DNA from: Rhyacophila brunnea
Lineage: Eukaryota; Arthropoda; Insecta; Trichoptera; Rhyacophilidae
Reading direction: 5' to 3'
DNA: 64,000 bases
NCBI GenBank assembly: GCA_022495005.1
Contig: JAGYXB010000665.1
Coordinates: forward strand, 1,612,001 to 1,676,000
The position numbers were made by a program, and so were the translations under genes. Positions 1-11,819 of this stretch are shown in pieces (position 1 is the first letter of the stretch; the number at the start of each line of letters is the position of its first letter). The notes under the pieces are model-generated. The model saw nothing but the letters and a program-made list of their open reading frames with translations, was not told the origin of the DNA and made no database searches.

Positions 1-150
1 CGAAGACAAAACTGCTTTGCTGATCCAAAAGCGATCTTCATAAATGACACTCAAATCGATCGGGTCGATAACTACGTCTATCTCGGATAACAGATAGCGT
101 CAATTGACACCCATACCGTGCAGGATGTCAGTAATCTCAAAATTAAGATT
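1..150 (+). pseudogene. RTE-type non-LTR retrotransposon RT fragment
   Basis: Frame 1 from the first base reads a reverse-transcriptase C-terminal segment containing FINDTQIDRVDNYVYLG, the block that precedes the C-terminal region in RTE-clade elements, and then hits an in-frame TAA near 88. It is cut by the window edge, so the upstream extent is unknown. It is probably part of the same dead element as the fragment at 1342-1518, separated by later insertions (inference). No intact coding capacity. Confidence 0.5.
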
Positions 151-254
151 AAATTTGTCTAATATAGTCTGTCCACGTCTTGTTCCGCTTTTACGGTTAA
201 ACTTTGCTTAAAATTTATTTAATCATGCAACACCCAGATTTACAAGAAAAAGTG

Positions 255-430
255 CCGTGTTTAGGCACGTGGAGGTCTGAAGCACTGACTGATTTTTAGG
301 CCCCTACGATATAAAATAGTACAATAAAAACCATAAATTACAACTAATCTAGTAAAAATAGCAATGTACTAACAAACCTAAATATCTTTCCTAGAATCGG
401 ATCGTATAACGAAAAAGAAGAATTATTCAA
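255..430. repeat. Fragment of an interspersed DNA repeat
   Basis: The stretch around GCACTGACTGATTTTTAGG, followed by CCCCTACGAT and an AT-rich body with AACAAACCTAA, resembles the left part of the repeat at 13246-13626. A shorter related piece is at 3915-3980. Ends are not defined and there is no visible target duplication. Probably a degraded non-autonomous DNA transposon. Confidence 0.35.
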
Positions 431-964
431 GATGACAGCGATATCACATAACAGTTTTAGTGGTTAATTTGTTATGTACAAATAGGTTCGAATCTAGTTG
501 ATAAGTTATATTATACCTATGCCATGTTGGATGTTGCTCAATATGTGAGAAATACGATTATTTTAAGATCTCTGTACTTATAATTTAATAATTTGACGGC
601 TTTAAACTATTTCAAGGATTCTTTTTAAATCTGTTGTCGAATGGTTGCCAAAAAAATCACCGCTGACTATAGGTATAATTATTAATTGACTCGTTAAACT
701 ACAGGTGGAAATTCATTTCTAATAATATCATTTATATATTATTAAGTTATTCTATCTGACGTGGACATCGATAGGATTTCAAACTTTTCCGTTTCACGGC
801 GCCCTTAGTGCAATATTGGCGATACGAGATGCAGATACTATTAGGTACACGTAGCGCTGAAAAAAGCATTCACACCGCTGGAACCAACGTCAAAAAAATA
901 ATGCCAGCAAATAAACGAAAAAATGCATGTCTTGCCACAGCAGGATAAACTACTACCCCTCGAT

Positions 965-1232
965 AATTGAGTGTTTCACAAGCATAGTTAACCAAGTCCA
1001 TTCTGGTTGTTTTTGAGTGAGCTAAGTTCAAACATAATAATATTTGGGTATTTCTAATTCTATAAGGGTATGATTGCAATTCTGAAGTGTTATTTTGAGT
1101 ACATTTAAGTTATTATGTAAGGGAAATCATACCCTTACAGAATAAGAAATACTCAAAAATTATGTTTGAACCTAGCTTACTCTAAAATAACCAGAATGGA
1201 CTTGGTTCACTATGCTTGTGAACCACTCAATT
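965..1232. repeat. Inverted-repeat (foldback) element, about 115-bp arms
   Basis: The segment beginning AATTGAGTGTTTCACAAGC is repeated in reverse complement ending GCTTGTGAACCACTCAATT. Arms of roughly 115 bp (965-1078 and 1125-1232) flank a spacer of about 50 bp and match with scattered mismatches, including the shared blocks AAGTCCATTCTGGTT and GTTCAAACATAAT. It has the shape of a hairpin MITE. It lies between two pieces of an RTE element and may have split it. No clear target duplication was identified. Confidence 0.6.
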
Positions 1233-1341
1233 GGATTTCGGCACGTATACGTCTGAACAGCCGTCGGATTCGTTTGCCATGGGTCTCTTGAGAACCGACA
1301 TAATGGTAATTCACAGTAAAAATTAACAAGAGAATCGTGTC

Positions 1342-1518
1342 AGCGAACAAATGGTACTTCGGTCCCACCTACTATCCCATAAGACCAAAGGCACGCTTTA
1401 CAGGAGTCTTGCAATGACTGTGCTCACTTACGCATCGGAAAGTTGGACATTAACTCTACGATGTGAACGAGCCCTGAATATCTTTGAAAGAAAAGTCCTC
1501 GTCCGTATTTATGTGTAG
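1342..1518 (+). pseudogene. RTE-type RT C-terminal fragment
   Basis: The frame reads LRSHLLSHKTKGTLYRSL, then VLTYASESWTLTLR and ALNIFERKVLVRIYV before a TAG. This is the C-terminal block of RTE-clade reverse transcriptases and matches the fragment at 11299-11783 closely (YASETWTLTLRNERALNIFERKIL). Upstream and downstream parts are missing or scrambled. It is a dead relic. Confidence 0.7.
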
Positions 1519-1559
1519 GAACGGCAACAATTGAAGGAGAAGATAATACTATATTGGTA

Positions 1560-2890
1560 CGCTCTTCGGTCTGTAAGATTAAGTAATTATGATTGGGACC
1601 GACCGGTCCAAATATTAGATTTTTAATATCTAATTACTACATATTTCTCCACAGTCGAGAACCGTACATTTTCACAACCACACCCAGAAGGTATGCACTT
1701 CCTATTATTTGTATTCCGCGATGCCAACAAATGCGATACATGTAAAGGTATACAGTCTATTAAACAATTTTATATGACAGGTTTTGACTTTAGGCATATT
1801 CTGGCTACTTCGGTGAGCACGCGTTGATATAGATATTATGAGACAGAAAAAACAAATCTATTTGCTGAAGATTGAAATTGGATAGAAAATTAATTCGCAC
1901 TAAAATACCTATGTGTTACAAAACAACACAAATACTATTATTGTTTGTTGAAATAGGGGTGCAGTGCACGATATGTCAAGTTTCGTATTAAACTTTGGGG
2001 TGAAATATGTGAAGTAAATTATTATAATTATTTTCATAATAGTTCCTGAGCCGAAACACAATTTATAACTTTTCCACGAGATGGAGCGAACTTTTTGAGG
2101 ATTTCAGGATCCGTTGTTGCGCTCGGACCCATTTCAAACGCTGGTTTTGTTGTAAATTCAATTGATACCGAAATTAATTTAACAACGAAGTCTCATGAAG
2201 TTGCAGTGATACGAGATCTCAAGTTATATACCTAGGTACTTATAAACAAAACCAATATACCTAGTTTCTGGATAAGCAGTAAACCCGTAAATCCTCACGG
2301 CTGGCAGCCTAGTGTTACCTTAATTTATGTCATGTCGTGAACGCTTTAAATTAATAATTTGGCATGTTCATTAATTCATTATATTTATAATGATTTAAAT
2401 AATGAGATAAATAATTTAAATAATAATAATGAACATTTATATCGTTCAATGAGTTAAAAAAATATTATACATATTCAATGTCATCATATCATATACCTAC
2501 ATGTAATTTTGCATTCAATTATAACGCCAACATGAAAATATTAATAATATAGGTACTTACCTAATCAAATTACGATTGACAGTGATTAATAGGTATAAAT
2601 AAAATTATTTGGCAATGAAAATAATACTGAGATAGTACAATAATAATTAATAAACCATATTAGGACAATGAATTCATTATAAACTTAATTATAGTAGATA
2701 GGTTCTACCTAGTATTGGCATGCATAAATAAAGACAATTTTTTCCGCTTTCTCCAAAATTGTATAATATGACACTTGCATAATGCTGTTATTTCTTTACA
2801 GTATTCAGCACGGACAAAAATTATCAGCTCTATTTTAATTATCTACAAATATATTTTATTATTATTTACCACATTCAAAAAGTTAACAAT
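1560..2890. other. AT-rich stretch with one LINE 3' UTR scrap
   Basis: No coding region was recognised. Positions 2326-2375 (ATGTCATGTCGTGAACGC and following) match the 3' UTR of the poly(A)-ended LINE at 14690-15072, so a small retrotransposon fragment is present. The remainder is low-complexity AT with ATAGGTACCT-like runs. Confidence 0.4.
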
Positions 2891-2900
2891 ACAAAAAAGT

Positions 2901-2972
2901 CTCCCCGGCGGGGAATCGAACCCCGGTCTCCCGCGTGACAGGCGGGGATACTTACCACTATACTACCGAGGA
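2901..2972 (-). tRNA. tRNA-Asp (GTC)
   Basis: The reverse complement starts TCCTCGGTAGTATAGTGG and folds into a full cloverleaf of 72 nt. The anticodon GTC sits in CGCCTGTCACGCG, and the T arm GGGGTTCGATTCCCC is perfect. The acceptor stem pairs TCCTCGG with CCGGGGA (one G-T wobble). A run of A on the plus strand just below 2901 supplies the T-run Pol III terminator. The near-canonical insect tRNA-Asp sequence suggests a functional gene. Confidence 0.95.
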
Positions 2973-3232
2973 CATGCCAAATTGGTGAAAAATAATCTAT
3001 AATACGTTTTACAAAGATAGCAAGAAAATTCAAGAAATATATTTCTAAATGAATATAAAATTTACCAATTTTTCAAATTCAACTACGGTATTCCAATTCC
3101 ATTTTCGTTTCGAATACCTATCATCCAATAGTTTTTTACACATAAAAAGTTCAGATTGTGAATCTCTGCATCTGTTACATTATTTATCTATTTTCGATAT
3201 TTCAGATAATGCTATTGTACCTATATTATCGT

Positions 3233-3398
3233 AGTAGATTTTTGGGTTTCGACCGTGTGTCATTCTTCCTTATTTACTCGACGTTTCGGGCTCGTTGCAT
3301 AGGTCATTATCAAGAGACGATAATGGCCTTTGCAACGAGCCCGAAACGTCGAGTTAAGAAGGAAGAAGGACACACGGTGGAAATCCAAAAATCTACTA
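3233..3398. repeat. Near-perfect 166-bp hairpin element
   Basis: From AGTAGATTTTTGG to its complement CCAAAAATCTACT the two halves pair almost completely. Shared blocks are ACCGTGTGTC and GACGTTTCGGGCTCGTTGCA. Even the centre (GGTCATTATC-AAGAGAC-GATAATGGCC) is palindromic. The flanks carry TA at both ends, compatible with a TA target duplication. The arm motif CGAAACGTCGAG resembles the 3' core of hammerhead motifs found in Penelope-like elements, but a canonical CUGANGA half is not visible. Probably a MITE or a folded-back retroelement terminal repeat. Confidence 0.7.
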
Positions 3399-4017
3399 AG
3401 TACGATAAAAAAAAAACAACCGTGAAAGCCTCAAACATATACCTATATTATATTTATAAGGCTATTTTGGTCGTCACCTGCGTCTCTTGTGTCAATCACA
3501 TACCCAATAAAATGTCCGTGCGTCTGTCAGCAAACAAGACAATAAAAATTATAATCGTTTTATTATCAGACATTAAAAATGACAAAGTCAACATCGGTCA
3601 AGCAATTAAAAACAGAATAAAATACAAAATTAATGGACAATATCAGCAATACACAATAAAAAATATTTAAACGCACAGTGACGTCCCACAAGGGAACATA
3701 ACACAAATAAAGTGCCACACCTAATCAGACTTACAATGTAACCCTCTTTCATTTTGATTCTCAAATGTATGCAGATTTATTATGTACCTACATAACAGCT
3801 ATTTTACAATGTACTTTCACCTATATTAATAAACAAATAAATACAACAAAAATATTTTGTAAAAATAAATTACATTATACTGAGGATTTTCACAAAACAT
3901 ATCAAAGAACGGTGATTTAGGTATGTGGAGGTCTGATGCGCTGACAGGTTTCGAGGCCCTCTTGCGAGAAGTTTAGAAGTGCGGTAAGCCTCGATTGGGC
4001 ATTAAAATACAAATATA

Positions 4018-4203
4018 GAGACCGATTTCTATAAGCTGGCGTACACGTCATCACGGTTATTTTATGAACCAGTGGAACTAAATTCCTAATTTCCCCCGCT
4101 TCAGCATCTTAACACTGCATTACGTCCGCTCCCCGCCAACTTCATCGTCAATGCGACCTAGCGACGCGATGACGTGTACGCCAGCTTTTTGAAATCGGAG
4201 TCT
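4018..4203. mobile_element. MITE with long terminal inverted repeats
   Basis: The ends read GAGACCGATTTCTATAAGC and, in reverse complement, AGACTCCGATTTCAAAAAGC. Both continue into the identical block TGGCGTACACGTCATC. The TIRs are about 38 bp and the element about 186 bp, with no coding capacity. TA-containing flanks on both sides suggest a Tc1/mariner-type or related mobiliser, but the superfamily is not settled. Confidence 0.7.
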
Positions 4204-5139
4204 ATTAGGTTACGTTGCCAGGAATTTTATGTTTCGATAATTTGTTAAACTAAGATGTCGATACTTTCTAATCAAGCGACCGCATCGTCTGTTTCATTGA
4301 AAACCGCCACTGCTGTCAAAAGTTGTAATATTTGTATTCGTTCCTTCATTCGCCTCCATATTTATTATGTCGTCCCTATGTAACGCATTACCATTTCGAG
4401 ACGTCACTGCGCACAAACAATATTCAGATAATACATAAATACTGCTGTCTACTAAGTTAGTACTAACACAGATGGCGCTCTGAAATGAAATATAATTTTC
4501 TAAACCTATGTCGGTGGTGTATATGAAAATACAAAAAAAAAACTGGGAAAATATACGCAAATAAATTATGTTTTTTGCTAGTAGTCCCGTGAGCATTCCG
4601 GCGAATCAGATTTCACAGCGCGTATCGTCGCAAAATATGGTCAATACGATTTGGTTCGTGTGCCACTTGTATTGTTGTGTTTTTCTTTTTTCTGTGTTTG
4701 TTTTTTTTATTTCCCGCGAAAACCAAGGAATTCTGGCACCAGTGGCACCTGTTCGAATAACGACAGTCACTGGAAACAGAAATGAAAATTATGAGAACGT
4801 ATAAATTAAAATAGGTATTCCACGTTCAATTATTTCGAATACCCACCCACCCGGTCATTATTATGAAAAACGACTATACGTCCGGTAGAGCAGTGGTTTT
4901 CAGACTGTTTCGTCTTGCAACGCTCTTCGTATATAAGGATTTTTTTCACCGGATCATTTTTGGGCAAGACCTGCTGTTCTCCACACAATTTCTTAAATAT
5001 TGAAATCAAAGGCAACACAGCTCATACATACATAAGTAAAGTGTTCCTCTTAAGTTAGACTTAATTAAAATGACGCCTCATATCGTTATTGGAAAACATG
5101 CAAAAAAATCCGATATACATAATGCAGGTACATTAGACA

Positions 5140-5367
5140 ATGTTCAATGCTAATAGGTTCGTAATATGAGCCTCCACAAAGTGGAGGTTTGTATATTTTT
5201 GTTTTTACGAGAAATGTTAGCCACTTACTCAACCTATAAAGTCCATACTCTGACTCCAAACACGATTTGAAAAACAATATGTGTATAATAATATGCCAGA
5301 CCCAAGATTCGAACCTGGGACCCCACGACATTATAAGCCGACGCGTCGCCGCTCGGCAATCATGGGC
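5140..5367 (-). mobile_element. tRNA-derived SINE, copy A
   Basis: Read on the minus strand it starts GCCCATGATTGCCGAGCGGC, a tRNA-Leu/Ser-like head with an A-box region. This is followed by the B box GGTTCGAATCTTGGGTC and a body that includes CACATATTGTTTTTCAAA, CAGAGTATGGACTT and CCTCCACTTTGTGGAGG. The same head and body recur at 9971-10185 (plus) and 50745-50970 (minus), which defines a family of about 220 bp. The 3' end is less certain in this copy. Confidence 0.7.
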
Positions 5368-5399
5368 GTAAATTTGTATAATACACATAAGAACATAAT

Positions 5400-7350
5400 A
5401 TTATATCGTTAACGCTGAAGTCGAAAATTTTGTAGGATATTCTCAAAAATTATATTATTCGCATTCTTTCCCCGATTTGCTGCCCTTATGCAACGTAGGA
5501 CCTCCTAGCCATACGGGAAGCCACTGTAACTACCCTAATTTCTCTCAGATCTTGAATATACCTACTTGAATTTCTCACAATTATCTTCCTGAAAGTGAAG
5601 TTGAAATTAGCTGCCAAAGTAAGATATGTGCTCTTCAAAAACGTGATACCGTTTGAAGCATTGGATGCCACAAATTTGGACATCATACAACAGTGGGACC
5701 TAAAACAAATTAGGATTGTATTACATTTTGAAAAATCCACTTCAATTTGACATTTATTTTAAAATCTAAATTTATATTTCTAAATCGTTGTCGGAATTAA
5801 TACTATAATTTGGAAAATCGGAAAAATTATATTCATAAAGAATACGATAAAATAACATAGGTAGTAGGTACGTTACATCTAATCCTTATAGGCAAAATTT
5901 TAATAATTGGTTGGTTGTTAACCATTAAAAAAAGAACTCATAATATTTTTATGTATGTAAGGAGAAGGGAGATAGGTCTAAAATCATTAGTTTTCAGGAG
6001 AAATAAAGAAGATTCAGTTTTGGATAACTTTGTTCGTGAATTTCCATGTTTATGTGAGCCATTTACCAACTTAGAGTGATTGATTTGACTCGTATCCTTA
6101 GTACCTTACACATAATAACATGGTTTATGATTAATTTGGTATATTCAACTAATTGTTTTATCTCCATTTTCCTATCGCGCGATTAATTCATTGGTAGAGG
6201 AAAAACACGGACTCACTACGAGCATTTCAAATCTTTAGATCGTTACTTTTCAAATAAAAAATATTATACGGTCATTTCAAATTTCCGCACTGTCGCGTCA
6301 TTGAGAATAATATTGGTTAGCGAACATTTTCGCGAATTTCAATTAAAATTATCAGCATATTCGGCAAATTGAATATAATAATATTCATGCAGACGTTTGA
6401 CAGTTTTGCTTATATTACAGCACTGTTGGTATCTACCAAAGATAACTGTATAGTTATTAACTGGCATGTTCAACCTGTTACGAGAACTGTCCGTCTGTGG
6501 CCGGCATTAGATGTGTAGTTTTTTTTAGATAGAAAGTTTCGAGTGTGTTTTTATATTTTGCATTTTTATTTAGGGGTGCTCTTTTCGAATTTTCACTTTG
6601 CGGCTAGGATTTTTGCCACCGAATAACACATCTGATAACAATATTCATGCATTGGTGACAATCTCATACAAAAAAGTCCCGACAATAAAATTGAGATCGA
6701 AGTGCCAGGCCCACCTCGCGACTGCAAAATAAAATATGAACCATAATATCGTTTGACGATAAAATAAACTAAAGTTTCGATATAACGGTGGCATTATCGT
6801 GATTGGATATTCCAATCACGTGGCCGCCAGCCAATATCCCATTGGCTTGAAAGCGCACGCCAGGACCGCAGTGGGGCTCAGGGCCATACGATGACTCTGT
6901 CAAAAAATAATGCAATTTAACATGCGCTTGTGTACGTAAGTGTGCACCAAATTCAGAGTGCATGCCAACATTACCAACTTCATTATTGAATAAGAAAAAT
7001 TGTAAATACATTATAGATCTTTTACATTATTTTTCTTTATAATAACCAATACCGTCGGCAGATTAAGGATTATTTGATTTACTAACGCGATTCGCTCATT
7101 TTTTAGCTCTCTCGACTAATGCTTGTATCTTCTAAGCGTGATACAAAAGAGCTATACACCTACCTATTTCATATTGAACACATTTTTTTTATTATTTTAA
7201 GCATTTACGATAATCCCATTAATATCGTTTTATGTAATATAATGGCAGTGGCACGTTTAGTGGCGTAGAGTAGATGAATTACAACAATTAAGTTAACTTT
7301 AATCACAATCCTAAAAAAATATATATAAGTAGGTACTTATAATATAAACT
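5400..7350. other. No recognised feature
   Basis: Short open frames exist (for example 5486-5740, minus) but lack recognisable motifs, start context or splice support. A local palindrome CGTGATTGGATATTCCAATCACG occupies part of 6799-6821. Otherwise the region is AT-rich and uncharacterised. Confidence 0.3.
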
Positions 7351-7354
7351 TCCA

Positions 7355-7830
7355 TTAAGGGGGAGACGCATGCCAGCAGAGAACCTAGCGGAAATATACG
7401 AAGCTTGCAATTTGAGATTTTTTTTTGATAATTTACAATTTCAACTGTATTATTTAATAAATATGTATCCGAAAACATTAAAAAGATTTTTTTTTTTTTT
7501 AAACTTAAAGATAAACTTACAATTGTAAAAAAATGTAATAAAATGTGAATTCGTTGCAGGGTCAAATCTTATTATTGCATTATATTTTATGGTCATAATT
7601 ATCATTAAAATTTAGTTTATTAAGTTTTAGATTTTATGTGGTGTAGATTTTTGACTAATTCATCGTTTTAATATTTTTTATATATATTTTAAAAAACATC
7701 GATTTTTATAAAAATATAAATGTGTATAACTTGAAATCCTTTTTATTAAATTATCAAAAAAAATCTCAAATTGCAAGCTTCGTATTTTTCCGTTAGGTGC
7801 CTCTTTTCGCCTCTGATGCATCCCCCTTAA
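7355..7830. mobile_element. TTAA-flanked hairpin MITE (TTAAGGGGG family)
   Basis: Begins TTAAGGGGGAGACGCATGCC and ends GCATCCCCCTTAA, so TTAA lies at both ends. Subterminal arms are inverted: GCGGAAATATACGAAGCTTG against CAAGCTTCGTATTTTTCCG. The left 390 bp is nearly identical to 61582-61970 and the right about 80 bp to 62350-62433. This copy is therefore an internally deleted derivative of that 852-bp element. TTAA duplication suggests a piggyBac- or Sola3-like mobiliser (inference). Confidence 0.8.
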
Positions 7831-9960
7831 GGAAGCAGTACGAGATGTTATCTCCACAGGCGAACTCTATCTGTAACTGTATCTGTCCAGTGTCCACAGA
7901 ATCTACTGTCTATCAAAGTTAATCTACGATGTAGTTGTAGTAGATATATAATATTTGCAATTTTTCCCTTCATTTTCTGTCACTAAGCAACGCTATCATC
8001 GGCCTACTTCCACAGATACTAATTTTAATATTATTGAATGGCAGTTGGGCGTTTTATTGTCTGTATAGTATAATAATTAAAGTATGTATTATTATAGTCC
8101 ATATTGAGAAATGCACATCTTTTTTAGATCGTGGTGTAATTTAATAGTTTTTTTGAATAGTTTTGACTGTTTGGAGGCCCTCTTTTAATTTGTGTACGAA
8201 TCTGTTGCGTCATTTGCGTCAAATAAAGCCGCCGCGGTGTAACATTGGACTTATTTAAGAATTATATATTAAGTGAAATATATCTGTTCCTACGAAACAA
8301 CAAAATTTGTTGTTTGAAATTTTTTTATTTAAATTCCGTGAAATCTCTATAATATAGCGGCGTTTCATTTGAAGGCAGATAAAGATATTAAATTAACATA
8401 ATAAAAACACAGTATTATACTCCTGCGCATCCAAGTAGAAGAGGACAAGTATGTATACATCATTTTTGCTAACCTAAATATTGTGTCATTTTTACATATC
8501 ATTGGGTTATTCGAGAGAGTTGTTTAAAATGTAATTGGGACCCAAGTAGTCGATATTTGTCAAATTTAGTAGTGTATATTTTTTAGATTAAATCTAAACC
8601 TACATAATTTTGTACTAATAGCTTTTCAAATATGTAACAAAAATAAATGTAGGTAACTATTAATAATATATAACACGGCCTTTAAATAAATTGATTGCCA
8701 CTGCACAGTCCGTGCATCATGCTGAACAATGGTCATTTTTCTGTTCTCATAGCGAGTGCCTCTCTATTATTTGAAAATAATGGGAAAATAGTGGACATAA
8801 CCAATTTCCACGGTTGGCCACGCGTCACAGCCTCGCAGGTCGCCCAGGGTTTGGTTACATCGGAAAGGGATGTTAGTAGGGTAGAGCCCGGGGAGCTTTT
8901 ATTGCGTCCAGCTTTTTTAAAAATTGGAAAACTTTGAAAAAGCTTTTGTCTTTATTGTTTCTTATCAGTACATAAATAATGTACAGTACCTACTTATCTT
9001 TATTATAGTAGATACACAAACTAATGAAAATGTAGTAACATTGTCCACATACGTTTATACCTAGAGCAAATCCCATACTTGCTAGTCTACATAATATATA
9101 AAGTATTCTAACTAACTTAAAATATAAGTCAAATAATATATCAGAGTAATTACGTAATTTTAAAAATCTATAGTCATAACTAAATCCACATAATATAACA
9201 TCGCTCAGAACTAATATAACCAATCAAAATTATATAAGTACAACAGATTGATCGACATGAAATTACATAATAATATTAGAATTAAGATAGTAGGTAGTAA
9301 AAAATATTTTTTTTTACATATTATATTTTGTTTATTTTAACCATTTGATTGAAACCATGTCAATAAATTTTCTCAGCCATTCCATTTATAAAATTATTTT
9401 ACACAACGGCACCTAGTGAAAGTTCGATGTATATAATTTCATTTTATTAGTTTATTTGGATAATAATAATTTAAAGTTAAACATTTCAAATTTACTACCC
9501 TTACATTATCAGAGATAAAAAGCGTCTTTTTAAAAAATGTATTATTTATTTTGCAGGTGTCTCGCTAAAGACTAATGTATTGTTTTCCTGTAAATCCGCT
9601 ATCTATTCAAGTAAATAAATACCCTCATTTTCTCTTTTTTGTTTACGTCTCAGAAGTTAATTAAAAAACGAAAACGGCGACGCCGAGGATTAATGGAAAT
9701 TACCTCATGATTTCAGTAGCGTCCTTACAACAAATAATTCTTTTTACACCTAAGTACTTATTATTAAAGTACGGTATCATTTCTGAAATAATTAATAAAA
9801 TAAATAAGAAAACACCTCTCCCCGTGATTAAAGTACGTCTAGAGCTCTACGCATAAATACATCGTTTATTTTTGTAGTCTTGTTTGATGGTGTGACAACC
9901 GACATAGCTATCCACTTTTAAACCAAGCAGTAAAATTTAATATAACGTACATTGTAATGT
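7831..9960. other. Mostly unannotated; one repeat scrap
   Basis: At 8160-8240 the sequence GAGGCCCTCTTTTAATTT followed by TGCGTCATTTGCGTC matches the right part of the repeat at 13246-13626. An open frame at 8695-8937 (plus) has no recognisable domain. I see no supported gene. Confidence 0.35.
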
Positions 9961-9970
9961 ATAACTTTCC

Positions 9971-10185
9971 GCCCACGACGACCGAGCGGCTTACGCGTCG
10001 CCTTATAATGAGGTGGATCTCAGGTTCGAATCATGGGTCTGGCAAATACACATATTGTTTTTAAATTTATGTTTTGAGTCAGAGTACGGACTTAATACTG
10101 CGTAGCATCCATTTTTCCTAAAATCAAAACTCGGTGGAGACCCTGATCCTATTAGGATTGGACATGTCCAAAAGATTAAAAAAAA
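9971..10185 (+). mobile_element. tRNA-derived SINE, copy C
   Basis: Plus-strand copy of the SINE family. The head is GCCCACGACGACCGAGCGGC, the B box region CAGGTTCGAATCATGGGTC, and the body contains CACATATTGTTTTTAAAT and CAGAGTACGGACTTAATA. The tail GATCCTATTAGGATTGGACA is followed by an A-rich run. Shared tail sequence with copy B (50745-50970) fixes the 3' end of the family. Confidence 0.75.
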
Positions 10186-10189
10186 ACTT

Positions 10190-11290
10190 TAAGGATATTA
10201 ATGTGTCTTCTTACTTCTTCTTAATCCATTTCTGCCCCTTAGCTAGAACATAGACACCATGCGAAACCTTCAAAAGTCCATATCATTCTTTATGTGTATG
10301 TTACCTATTTAATGGCAGACAGGTGGGGAGGGGTCTCTCTTGAGACGTCCGTAGTCGTGTTCCAGCGTCGCTTCTTCAACTTCGATGTGACGAGAGACTG
10401 CAAGGTCACCATTCTTATCTTTATTATAATATAAACATCTTATTTAATTTTTTGATTTAAAAAACACTAGCGAATAAAATACCTACTTTTCTGAGCACAT
10501 TTCTACCATGTTTACATGTAATTTCTCCAAAAATAGTAATACCCAGTTTATAGTCGATTCACTAGTGTACACTAGTTTATTGTTTAGGTCCATCATACGC
10601 AATATTACCAAGAATAGTATATCATTCACCATCTCACTTGTTCACTATCCACTATCTGACCACCTTTGCATGCGTATATTTAAAGTCTGTGGACCTGATC
10701 TACCCATCCGTAACCCAAAATTCTCTATAAAGTAATTTATCTTTCAGCTATTTTTTCCATTCATGTGCAATCAGTATTCCACACCAGAACACTCACACGT
10801 ATAACGAACTTCTTACGACATAATGCGGAAGTATTTCTATTACGAAGGTTACGTCTTATCCATTCTTACACCTTCTGCATTGGCAGTGTCAATACTAACA
10901 TTAAGCATAGTATACACTGCATGGATTTAGTAGCGTCAGTAAAAGTTTTATGCATATTGTGTAAAACCATCCTTGCTAAAAAAAATAGTGTATGCATAGA
11001 TCAAAAACAATTATTTACGATTCACACTTCAGTGTAAATACAATTTTTGCGCGCTAACTATTAATAATTGTACATTATTTATTTCTGCAGTTCACGTACG
11101 TGTGCTCGAATTTAGCATAATTAACATTAATTTGATATGAACATTAATAATTAGTATTGTGCATTTTGGAATAAGTATTGTAGAGATGCTAAAGAATTGC
11201 CAGTAGATAAACTAACTATTTTATTAATTAATCACTACTATCGACTGAGTTTGTTGGTGTGGTTTCGTAACAATGTGTTTTTTTTACGGG
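10190..11290. other. No recognised feature
   Basis: Open frames at 10508-10735 and 10765-11037 (plus) are adjacent but show no domain, and their composition is unlike coding DNA. I could not connect them by splice sites. Otherwise AT-rich. Confidence 0.3.
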
Positions 11291-11298
11291 ATGAGGGA

Positions 11299-11783
11299 TA
11301 CGGGACGAAAAGCTTTCTTTACAAAACACTTGTAAAGCCAGTGCTCACCTACGCATCGGAAACCTGGACATTAACTCTGCGAAATGAACGAGCCCTGAAC
11401 ATCTTTGAAAGAAAAATTCTCCGCCGTATATATGGACCGATCAGGGATGGCACCAATTGGAGGAGAAGATATAATGCTGAGCTCTGCGGACTGTACGAAG
11501 ATTGCAGCGCAGTTCAATCAATTAAGATTGGGAGACTGCGATGGCTAGGTCATGTGCACCGTATGAATGATAATGAACCGTCAAAGAGAGTGAGCAATCC
11601 AATAGGACGTAGAAGAAGAGGGAGGCCAAAGATTCGCTGGTTAGATGGAGCTACCAGTGACTGCCGTATTCTGGGGGTACCAAATTGGAAAACGGCCACA
11701 CTGGATAGGATAGGGACAGGTGGAGGGAGCTGTTGGAGGAGGCCAGGACCCACACCGGGTTGTCGCGCCCCTGATGATGATGA
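11299..11783 (+). pseudogene. 5'-truncated RTE retrotransposon, RT C-terminus
   Basis: The frame reads FLYKTLVKPVLTYASETWTL, ALNIFERKILRRIYGPIRDG, RRRYNAELCGLY, KIGRLRWLGHVHRMND and GRPKIRWLDGATSDCRILGV. This is the order typical of the C-terminal part of RTE-clade reverse transcriptases. One extra base near 11708 shifts the frame; in the restored register WRELLEEARTHTGLSRP is followed by tandem TGA codons (TGATGATGATGA), a usual RTE 3' terminus. The 5' part is missing. Related relics lie at 1342, 25421 and 57130. Confidence 0.85.
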
Positions 11784-11819
11784 CTTTCGACTGAGCATCG
11801 AAGGTAAAACTTGATGGAA

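Noticed and set aside
5290..5367. tRNA gene on the minus strand
   Set aside because: The head does not form a full cloverleaf and continues into a SINE body shared by two other loci.
8695..8937. Open frame with coding-like composition
   Set aside because: No motif, short, flanked by repeat scraps; not supported as a gene.
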